From positions 1 to 7,017 of the forward strand of contig CALIKW010000019.1 in NCBI GenBank assembly GCA_938017915.1: a stretch of DNA of 7,017 bases, written 5' to 3'. The notes beneath the pieces were generated by a model. The model did not search any database. It was not told where the DNA came from and saw only the letters and a program-made list of their open reading frames with translations. Both the position numbers and the translations under genes were made by a program. Positions 1 through 6,075 of the stretch are shown here, piece by piece; position 1 is the first letter of the stretch; every line of letters starts with the position of its first letter. Source of the DNA: an uncultured archaeon (lineage in GTDB: Archaea > Aenigmatarchaeota > Aenigmatarchaeia > CG10238-14 > SCSR01).

Positions 1-3000
1 TGAATTCATATACTTGGGAAGTATTACAATTACCAGCTCTATCGCAGGAAGAAACTTTATAATAATATTTTGTGTTTTGATTTAAGCCTGTAAGAGTTAA
101 GGAATGAAAAGTTGCGAAAGAGCTTGAGGTTATTCTGTAATTTAAGTTTATAGGAGATGTTCCGTAGTAAACTGTTGAGTTCGACGGCTCATTAGTTTGC
201 CATGAAATAATAGCATAAGTATAAGATGGAATTGCTACTATTCCAGAAATTGTGGGCAAGGTTCTATCAACAATTAAGCTACAATTTTTATTTCCCCAAT
301 CAGAAAAAGAAGAGTTATCATAAACTAAGTAATTCCAAATATAAACTCCTTCGCTTAAATTCAAAGCAGTTCCATTTTTTGTTGAATTTAAAATAAAAAT
401 AGTTTCGTTCTTCTCCCAGTTTCCACTGAAGTTTCCATACAAGCTTGCATTCTTTAATTCAAAATCGTCTATAGCACTTAAGTTTAGCCAAACTGGTTGG
501 GAATTCGTGAAATATGTATAATTTGGACATTCAAGGAATACAACTGGAGGCTTATCATAAAGATAAGTATGGAAGAAATTAATAGATCGGTTAATTATCT
601 CTTTTCTATCTTGAGAGTTATTTATAGCTTCAAACCCGAATGATAAATAAATCAAATTATATTTTAAAGTTTGAGCTTTTATGCCAGCATATCCATTTCC
701 TGAGTAAGCAAAAATTGGAGTTGCAAATTCATCATATGGTTCAATTTCATCAGGCCAAAACTGGTTGTTTGCTCCATCTCCACCGTGAATATAAAACTTT
801 AGATTATTTCCTATAGCATCTCCTTCTATTCCTTCTACTTTTAAAATGTCAGAATCGTCTCTTATGTATTTAGAGTGAAAGTAATTTTTGTAGAAAGTGT
901 AATTGAGATGATAGAGGTAAAAGCCTACATCTTGACCTGAAATAAAAAGGTTCCCACTATTATCTAGAAAATCTTTGATCGAATTTCTTTCATCACTTGT
1001 TAGTGTGCTTCTCCAATCATCTCCAGTAAACCAAATTGTTATGTTAAAATCTAAAAGGGTAGAATTTGAAGGTGTGCCGAATTCTGTTGTGTCCCATAAA
1101 ACATAATCTATATTATTATCCTTTAAAGCCTGCTCATAATATCTTTCGTAAGAAGAGGCTTTATCATCATCCACCAAAATAACCTCAGCATTCGTTATTT
1201 TAACAAATTTTGAAAGAATGTTATTTTCCAAAAATGTTTCACTTTCATTCCCTTGAACATAAATAGAAATATTAAAAACTCCTGTTGAAGAATTTGAATA
1301 ATTAAAGTAAACTTCTACTGATTCCATCGAGCTTATATTTATAGTTTTATTTTCAGCATTAGTTCCGTTAACGAGTAGCATTACAGTAGCATTAATTTCA
1401 TTTTCAAGTCCATAATTAGAGATTTTTGCCTTTACAGTGAAATTTTTGCTAGGTCTTGCATAAGGCTTATCTATCTTAATCCATTCTACTTCCAAATCAT
1501 GCTGCTCTGCAGTATAATTGCTCCAAGTAAGCGCATTGTAAAGCAATTGAATATCATAATTGTTTGAATAATATTCTGGTATGTGAGTAATGTAACTAAC
1601 ATTTTTATACTTATTAACAATTATCGCACTAGCGTTATTATCAGAAAGAGAAATGAAAGTTCCTCTACTCAAATCACTTTCGTTCCATGCATAATCACTT
1701 GGAACACAAGAAAGAGGATATCGAGGAGAATATTGCTTAGGAATGTTCCTAAAAATTGGATGAGTTTCATTTATCACATCAACATAATCAAAAATCCATG
1801 CAGTATAGCTTAAATCTTCTCTCATGCCAAATAAAGGAGCAAGCTTGTTGTTGTTTGGTATGTAGTACCACAAAGTTCCTGCTGTAGCCACTAAACCATG
1901 TCCTTCCTTGGTATATCTCTTTATCGCTTCTATTTCAGAATCTTTAAACTCATATATTGAACTACAGGCACAAGCAATTAAAAGCACATCAGCTCTTGAT
2001 TGAGTTAAATTTTCATAAGTTATGTTTTGTATATGCAAGAAAGTGTAGTTTATTTCTATAGGCTTTAATCCGTACTTAAACCAATTGCTATTCAGTTTTT
2101 CCCACGGCATGTAATTTATATAATAAGGATCAGACCCTACAGATCTTACAACAAAAACTTTTCTTGGTTCTTCTGTCCAAAGATAATAATATTTACTTGA
2201 TGAAATTCTTCCAGAAGTATCATTTGCTAAAATTCTGTATATCCAAGTTCCTTCAGAGGTTATGTTTAAGCTTCCATTGTAAATTCCGTTAGTAAAACTC
2301 ATTTCGCTAACATTCCAATTTATTGTATCGTTTGAGTATTCAATCCAAACTTTGCTTACTTCAACATTATCCGTAACGTTTGCATTAATTTCAACTTCTC
2401 CTATTGATGTTTTGTTATTTCCAGGTGTAACATTCCAAATTATTGGCGGAAAAACATCCTCATTTGGCAATAACTCAACTTCTGTTAAATTCCCGCTAAC
2501 AACCAAAGCAAACTTTTGTGGATCTTGAGGGATGTTATAGCCATAAACCACAACAGTATAATTTCCTTCCTCTATTTCTGAAATATTTATGAAAACATTT
2601 TCCACATTATTTCTCTCATCTTTTTCATTGTCGTAAGGAAAAGAAAAATCATTCCCCTTTCTTGTATATCCAGAAGGTGTTAGAACAAACAAATCTAAAT
2701 CATTAACTAGCATTTTTTCTGCTGCAGGATTTCCAGGCCAATCAGTCCAAACCAAAGTTATTCTTAGCATAGAATTGTTCTGAACAAAGAATTTAAAAGC
2801 AGAATAGCTTTCTGTCGATAAGCTTTCATTCTCCTCTTTAAATATTATTTTCCTACTTTCATTTTCTGAAATAGAGTTTTTAACATTTAGTCTTCCCCAT
2901 CCTTGAACATAGCTTATGTACCCATATCCCATATCATCTGCCCCATTTATAAGCAAGGCTTTTACTAAAGCAGGAGAAGGGAAAAAGCCAAAGGTTTTGT

Positions 3001-4513
3001 TAAAATATTCTAATATTATTGCCACAGCTCCAGCAACATGAGGGGCAGCCACGCTAGTTCCAGCAGCATAAGCATAATCACCACCATTTCCTTCAACAAT
3101 TCCTCCAAAAGGCTCGAAAGTATAATTTGAAGCTAAAGAACTCTTTGTTGAGAGTATAGCAGTGCCGGGAGCAACTAAATCAGGCTTAATTCTTTCATCA
3201 TTTGTAGGACCCCTTGAGCTGAATGAAGCAACTTCATTCGGATTATCACAATAGCTTCCTCCATAAGTTGCGTTTAAAGTTTTATTACTTTCAGAAGCCC
3301 CAACACTTATGACATTTTTTGCATTTGAGGGGGAAGAAGTTGTTCCCATGTAAGGGCCGTCATTTCCTGCAGAAAATATTATTATTAACTTATAATTCCT
3401 TACCGCCTCATCAGCTTCCTTATCAAAATCCGTATATTCTCCCCAACTCCATCTCAATCCCCAGCTATTACTCACTACTTGAGCTCCAAGGTTCTTACTA
3501 TCGTTAAAAAGAATTGTAAGATTTGTTGGAGCCCTCCAAAAGCCATAATCATTAAAAACCCTTTGAATTATTAAAAGGGAAGAAGGAGCAACTCCTGTAT
3601 AATTTCCGTCAGAGGCATTCCCGCTTCCTGCTATTATTCCAGCAACATGAGTTCCATGGCCAAAAGGATCTTCAGCTATACCATCACTTTCATTAGTTTC
3701 TGTATAATCAATTAAGTTTAAAATCCTTCCTCTTAAATCAGGATGGAGATAAGATAAGTTTCCATTATCAATTCCGCTATCAATTACAGCAACTTTTATA
3801 CCAGAGCCATTCCACGAGCTCCAAACATCCTTTGCTTTAATTATGGAAGTGCTTACATCCAAAAAAAGTACAGGCTCCCTATAAATTTCAATCCACTTAA
3901 CTTCCTTTAAGTTTGCAATCTTTTTTACAATTTCTTCATCAACAGAAGCTATAATTTTTATTCCTTCTTTTTTTAAAACTTCTCCGTTAAACTTAATTAT
4001 AAATTCCGAAACTTTTTCCAAATCTTCAGGAGAAAACAGAATGATTTTAAAAGTTTTGTTTTCCTTTTTTTGAGGAGGATAAAAGTACTCTATCCTTCTT
4101 TTTAAAATTTCAGGCTCTATTTTATATTCAGCTTCATATTTTCCAATCCACCTCACAAAAGGCAATTCCTTAACTTTTTTCAAATCTTCGCTTTTGGCTC
4201 TAACTAAAAAGGCATATTCAGGAATATAGTCATAAACTTCAACAATTTTTTCCAAGCTTTCCTTCCACTCTTTTTTCACTCTTCCTTTAAACTGAACTAT
4301 GTAATTATCTTCTTCAGAATGAAAAGAAAAAACTTCAATCTTTTTTTCCTTCAAAGGGTCAAAAGTTTTTGCTTTAAGCCTTATAGGAATTTCTTCAATT
4401 TCAGGTTTTTTGATCAGAAACTCAACTTCTTTCTTATCTTTCGAGAATGAAAAAGGAAGCAAGATTATTAAAATTAAAGTTGAGAAAAGGAAAAACACTA
4501 AGAGTTTCTTCAT
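1..4513 (-). CDS. Giant secreted subtilisin-like (S8) serine protease, multidomain, C-terminus outside the window
   Basis: Secreted or cell-surface endopeptidase of the subtilase family. The frame is open from the ATG at 4513 to the left edge (1504 complete codons, no stop), so the C-terminus and anchor are missing. Residues 1-24 form a signal peptide (MKK, hydrophobic core, likely cleavage after FSFS). Two similar I9-type inhibitor/propeptide modules follow at about 69-130 and 154-217. The S8 catalytic domain (about 225-543) has an intact triad: D245 (VIDSGID), H286 (HGTHVAG) and S487 (GTSVAAPHVAG), plus oxyanion-hole N384 (SAGNDGP); it ends at GWGRLN (538-543). Next come a KP-43-like C-terminal beta-barrel (about 545-675, LVWTDWPG), an Ig-like domain (about 682-778), a class I amidotransferase-like fold (784-1000), a CARDB-like domain (about 1003-1105), a second amidotransferase/ThuA-like fold (about 1108-1316), another Ig-like domain, and a fibronectin III domain resembling the purple acid phosphatase N-domain (from about 1418). 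More than 40 NxS/T sequons follow the catalytic domain. Protease function is firm; the accessory domains are family-level inference. Confidence 0.95.
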   Translation of the reverse strand, partial: MKKLLVFFLFSTLILIILLPFSFSKDKKEVEFLIKKPEIEEIPIRLKAKTFDPLKEKKIEVFSFHSEEDNYIVQFKGRVKKEWKESLEKIVEVYDYIPEYAFLVRAKSEDLKKVKELPFVRWIGKYEAEYKIEPEILKRRIEYFYPPQKKENKTFKIILFSPEDLEKVSEFIIKFNGEVLKKEGIKIIASVDEEIVKKIANLKEVKWIEIYREPVLFLDVSTSIIKAKDVWSSWNGSGIKVAVIDSGIDNGNLSYLHPDLRGRILNLIDYTETNESDGIAEDPFGHGTHVAGIIAGSGNASDGNYTGVAPSSLLIIQRVFNDYGFWRAPTNLTILFNDSKNLGAQVVSNSWGLRWSWGEYTDFDKEADEAVRNYKLIIIFSAGNDGPYMGTTSSPSNAKNVISVGASESNKTLNATYGGSYCDNPNEVASFSSRGPTNDERIKPDLVAPGTAILSTKSSLASNYTFEPFGGIVEGNGGDYAYAAGTSVAAPHVAGAVAIILEYFNKTFGFFPSPALVKALLINGADDMGYGYISYVQGWGRLNVKNSISENESRKIIFKEENESLSTESYSAFKFFVQNNSMLRITLVWTDWPGNPAAEKMLVNDLDLFVLTPSGYTRKGNDFSFPYDNEKDERNNVENVFINISEIEEGNYTVVVYGYNIPQDPQKFALVVSGNLTEVELLPNEDVFPPIIWNVTPGNNKTSIGEVEINANVTDNVEVSKVWIEYSNDTINWNVSEMSFTNGIYNGSLNITSEGTWIYRILANDTSGRISSSKYYYLWTEEPRKVFVVRSVGSDPYYINYMPWEKLNSNWFKYGLKPIEINYTFLHIQNITYENLTQSRADVLLIACACSSIYEFKDSEIEAIKRYTKEGHGLVATAGTLWYYIPNNNKLAPLFGMREDLSYTAWIFDYVDVINETHPIFRNIPKQYSPRYPLSCVPSDYAWNESDLSRGTFISLSDNNASAIIVNKYKNVSYITHIPEYYSNNYDIQLLYNALTWSNYTAEQHDLEVEWIKIDKPYARPSKNFTVKAKISNYGLENEINATVMLLVNGTNAENKTINISSMESVEVYFNYSNSSTGVFNISIYVQGNESETFLENNILSKFVKITNAEVILVDDDKASSYERYYEQALKDNNIDYVLWDTTEFGTPSNSTLLDFNITIWFTGDDWRSTLTSDERNSIKDFLDNSGNLFISGQDVGFYLYHLNYTFYKNYFHSKYIRDDSDILKVEGIEGDAIGNNLKFYIHGGDGANNQFWPDEIEPYDEFATPIFAYSGNGYAGIKAQTLKYNLIYLSFGFEAINNSQDRKEIINRSINFFHTYLYDKPPVVFLECPNYTYFTNSQPVWLNLSAIDDFELKNASLYGNFSGNWEKNETIFILNSTKNGTALNLSEGVYIWNYLVYDNSSFSDWGNKNCSLIVDRTLPTISGIVAIPSYTYAIISWQTNEPSNSTVYYGTSPINLNYRITSSSFATFHSLTLTGLNQNTKYYYKVSSCDRAGNCNTSQVYEF

Positions 4514-4540
4514 AATTAATTATTTGTTTTTTTTCTTTTT
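4514..4540 (-). other. Purine-rich A-tract leader between dCMP deaminase and protease genes
   Basis: The 27-base gap reads on the minus strand as two long A-runs separated by one G, then CAAATAATTAATT before the protease ATG. It contains no Shine-Dalgarno site and no T-run that would end the deaminase transcript, so read-through into the protease gene is plausible. An A-rich leader may keep the start unstructured. The A-runs are also potential slippage sites. Confidence 0.4.
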
Positions 4541-5029
4541 TTATTCTTGCTCAGGATACTTCTCAACTTCCTTCTTCTTTATTTCAAGCTTAACTCCTGC
4601 CTGCTTGAAAAATTTTTTTGTAAGTTCAGAGTCATGATAATCTTTCTCAGCAACAACCCTCTTAATTCCTGCGTTTATAATCATCTTAGCGCATGTAAAG
4701 CAAGGAACAAATTTTACATACATAGTTGCCCCTTTTGTTGAAACTCCGTGTAAAGCAGCTTGCACTATTGCATTTTGCTCAGCATGAGTAGTTCTTATGC
4801 AATGCTTTTTCTTCTTTCCTTTAGAATCTATAGTTTCTACAAGCAAGTGCCCAACTTCATCACAATGAGACAAGCCAGAAGGTGCTCCAACATAACCCGT
4901 AGTTAAAATTCTTTTATCTTTAACTATTACAGCCCCATTTTTCCCCCTATCACAAGTTGCCCTTGCAGCAACAGCCTTTGCTATTCCTAAGAAGTATTCA
5001 TCCCAGCTAGGTCTTTTATCCTTCTTCAT
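4541..5029 (-). CDS. Deoxycytidylate (dCMP) deaminase family protein
   Basis: Zinc-dependent cytoplasmic deaminase of 162 residues, the usual length for the family. The expected reaction is dCMP to dUMP plus ammonia, feeding dTMP synthesis. The catalytic signature is complete: H82-A83-E84 (THAEQNAI) supplies one zinc ligand and the proton-shuttling glutamate, and P109-C110-x-x-C113 supplies the two cysteine ligands. The N-terminal RPSWDEYF and the ATCDRGKNGAVIV strand (24-36), followed by GYVGAPSG, are typical of dCMP deaminases and ComEB relatives rather than of cytidine or guanine deaminases. A lysine-rich insert (about 66-76) lies just before the HAE motif, where dCMP deaminases carry extra zinc-binding or structural residues; C56, H76 and C77 could form such a site. 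It lies 35 bases after the zinc-ribbon gene and 27 before the protease, all on the same strand. Substrate preference (dCMP versus another nucleotide) cannot be proven from the sequence. Confidence 0.9.
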   Translation of the reverse strand: MKKDKRPSWDEYFLGIAKAVAARATCDRGKNGAVIVKDKRILTTGYVGAPSGLSHCDEVGHLLVETIDSKGKKKKHCIRTTHAEQNAIVQAALHGVSTKGATMYVKFVPCFTCAKMIINAGIKRVVAEKDYHDSELTKKFFKQAGVKLEIKKKEVEKYPEQE

Positions 5030-5041
5030 AAGATTTTATTC

Positions 5042-5051
5042 TTAAGCTTAA
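5042..5051. repeat. 10-base palindrome TTAAGCTTAA, copy 1
   Basis: A perfect palindrome in the gap upstream of the dCMP deaminase, 13-22 bases before its ATG. The identical 10-mer occurs at 6829-6838, also between two genes. It could be an operator half of a dimeric regulator, part of a promoter, or chance in AT-rich DNA. Confidence 0.4.
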
Positions 5052-5057
5052 AATAAA
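5048..5057 (-). promoter_or_regulatory. Possible TATA-like element before the dCMP deaminase
   Basis: On the minus strand TTTATTTTAA sits about 24 bases upstream of the ATG at 5029, within the 35-base gap after the zinc-ribbon stop. It could give the deaminase and protease their own transcript; its T-rich part could equally end the zinc-ribbon transcript. Composition alone does not decide. Confidence 0.25.
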
Positions 5058-5064
5058 TATTTAA

Positions 5065-5193
5065 TTAACTTTTCTTTATTCTTTTAATAACTAAAGGTCC
5101 TTGATAATTGCATTTTCTGCATTTGTAAATTTGGCCAAGCCATGGTAGAAAATTTAAATCATCACTCTTGCAAATAGGACATCTTTTCTTCAT
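5065..5193 (-). CDS. Small zinc-ribbon protein (42 aa)
   Basis: A tiny protein that is almost entirely one zinc ribbon: CPIC knuckle at residues 5-8, a conserved-looking FLPWLGQIYKC centre (15-25), CRKC knuckle at 25-28, then YQGPLVI and a basic tail. The four cysteines would bind one Zn2+. Short archaeal proteins of this pattern are common, but their function is not established; nucleic-acid or protein contact is the usual guess. The ATG at 5193 is chosen because it sits directly before the ribbon (MKKRCP). The frame extends upstream to an ATG at 5319, but that 42-residue extension overlaps the start of the divergent ATP-cone gene antisense, is hydrophobic and low in complexity, and adds no recognisable domain. 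It heads a same-strand run with the dCMP deaminase and the protease. Confidence 0.8.
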   Translation of the reverse strand: MKKRCPICKSDDLNFLPWLGQIYKCRKCNYQGPLVIKRIKKS

Positions 5194-5196
5194 ATT

Positions 5197-5204
5197 ATTA
5201 AATA
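5197..5204 (+). promoter_or_regulatory. Candidate TATA box for the ATP-cone nuclease gene
   Basis: ATTAAATA is centred about 24 bases before the ATG at 5224 and is followed by a purine-rich A/G stretch lacking a GGAGG-type site, which fits a leaderless archaeal transcript. It lies within the 30-base gap shared with the divergent zinc-ribbon gene, so binding here could affect both genes. AT-rich context makes chance matches likely. Confidence 0.35.
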
Positions 5205-5223
5205 GAAAAATAAAAAGAAAATT

Positions 5224-6057
5224 ATGGTTTATGTTAAGAAATTTGATGGTAGGGAAGAGCCTTTCTTGAAAGAAAAGATAATAAGGACTTGCTTGAGGAT
5301 GCATGCAAGCTATGAGCAAGCAAAGGCTATAGCTGATGAAATAGAGAAAAAAGCTTATGATGGAATTGAAACTAAGAAAATTCTTGATTTAATTTTTAAA
5401 TATTTAAAGAATTTCAAACCTGAAGTAAAATATCAAATAGATTTGAGAGAAGCTATAGCTTTGCTCAAGCCAAAACCTGACTTTGAAAGATTTGTTCAGC
5501 TTATTTTAAATGAATACGGTTATGAGGTGAAAGGTAATTTAGTTTTAGCTGGAGGTTGTGTTGAGCACGAAATTGATGGAATTTTAAAGAAGGAAAATGA
5601 AATAATAATGCTTGAAGTGAAGCACCACTTAAACCATCACGTTTATACCGGCTTAGATACTGTTTTAGAAGTTAACTCAAGCTTGGAAGATTTAAAAGAA
5701 GGATTTAAGTTAGGAAAAAATGCCATAAAATTTTCTAAAGCTTTGATAGTTTGCAACACAAAATTTTCTGATCATGCTATAAGATATGCGAAATGCAAAG
5801 GAATTGAATTGATAGGATGGAAATATCCTGAAGAAAAGGGATTGGAAAGGTTGATAGAGGAGAAAAAGCTTTATCCCATAACTTTTTTGAAAGATTTGGA
5901 TGAAAAAACAAGGGAAAAATTTAGCTTTGCAGGAATTTTCCTCCTTAAACAAATTTTGGATTTAAGTATAGAAGAGCTTTATCAAAGAACAGGAATTCCT
6001 AGGAGCAAGCTCAAAAAACTTGTTGAGAGTGCTAAGGAAATTTTTTCTTCAAGCTAA
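5224..6057 (+). CDS. ATP-cone / PD-(D/E)XK (Mrr-like) nuclease / helix-hairpin-helix protein
   Basis: Predicted cytoplasmic, nucleotide-regulated DNA nuclease of 277 residues. Residues 2-82 form an ATP-cone (VKKFDGREEPF at 4-14, then K18, then helices to about 80). This is the domain that senses ATP/dATP in ribonucleotide reductases and in the NrdR repressor. Residues 86-210 look like a restriction-endonuclease fold: E88 in FERFVQLILNEYGYEV, D118 in EHEIDGIL, and E131-V-K133 in MLEVKHH, giving the E...D...ExK metal-binding core. Residues 235-274 (SIEELYQRTGIPRSKL in the middle) read as a helix-hairpin-helix DNA-binding tail. All putative catalytic residues are present, so it is probably active. 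It is not linked to a methyltransferase here, so a classical restriction role is not supported; DNA repair, recombination or defence are possible. The ATG at 5224 is the first in frame and directly precedes the ATP-cone. It is divergent from the zinc-ribbon gene and converges on the TSP1 surface protein. Confidence 0.85.
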   Translation: MVYVKKFDGREEPFLKEKIIRTCLRMHASYEQAKAIADEIEKKAYDGIETKKILDLIFKYLKNFKPEVKYQIDLREAIALLKPKPDFERFVQLILNEYGYEVKGNLVLAGGCVEHEIDGILKKENEIIMLEVKHHLNHHVYTGLDTVLEVNSSLEDLKEGFKLGKNAIKFSKALIVCNTKFSDHAIRYAKCKGIELIGWKYPEEKGLERLIEEKKLYPITFLKDLDEKTREKFSFAGIFLLKQILDLSIEELYQRTGIPRSKLKKLVESAKEIFSSS

Positions 6058-6058
6058 G

Positions 6059-6075
6059 TTTACTTTTTCTTTTGA
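6059..6075 (+). terminator. Oligo-T terminator candidate for the ATP-cone nuclease gene
   Basis: Immediately after the nuclease stop codon the plus strand carries a pyrimidine tract (TTTACTTTTTCTTTT). Archaeal RNA polymerase can terminate at T-runs without a hairpin. The tract lies inside the 3' end of the convergent gene, where it encodes that protein's lysine-rich tail, so one sequence may serve both purposes. Confidence 0.45.

Noticed and set aside
1583..1813. Plus-strand open frame of 76 residues
   Set aside because: Antisense to the first amidotransferase-like domain of the protease, with no recognisable motif.
3319..3507. Plus-strand open frame of 62 residues inside the protease gene
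   Set aside because: Antisense to the S8 catalytic domain around the oxyanion Asn, low-complexity composition, no domain, no promoter; a shadow of the real frame.
1..4513. Frameshift or gene fusion artefact in the very long protease frame
   Set aside because: I translated the whole frame; domains follow in a sensible order for secreted subtilases, the signal peptide and triad are intact, and there is no break in frame.
4524..4542. T-rich run on the plus strand as a terminator
   Set aside because: No plus-strand gene lies upstream of it; on the coding (minus) strand it is an A-tract, which does not terminate transcription.
4410..4741. Two overlapping plus-strand frames around the protease start and deaminase end
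   Set aside because: Both run antisense across well-supported genes and translate to Phe/Ser/Leu-rich sequence typical of reverse-strand AT-rich coding DNA.
5194..5319. N-terminal extension of the zinc-ribbon protein from the ATG at 5319
   Set aside because: It overlaps the divergent nuclease gene antisense and shows no domain; the ATG at 5193 directly precedes the zinc ribbon.
5710..5952. Minus-strand frame of 80 residues inside the nuclease gene
   Set aside because: Antisense to a clear coding sequence, Phe-rich, no motif.
5224..6057. Classical restriction-modification system
   Set aside because: The nuclease has no adjacent methyltransferase or specificity subunit in the window, and its ATP-cone points to allosteric control instead.
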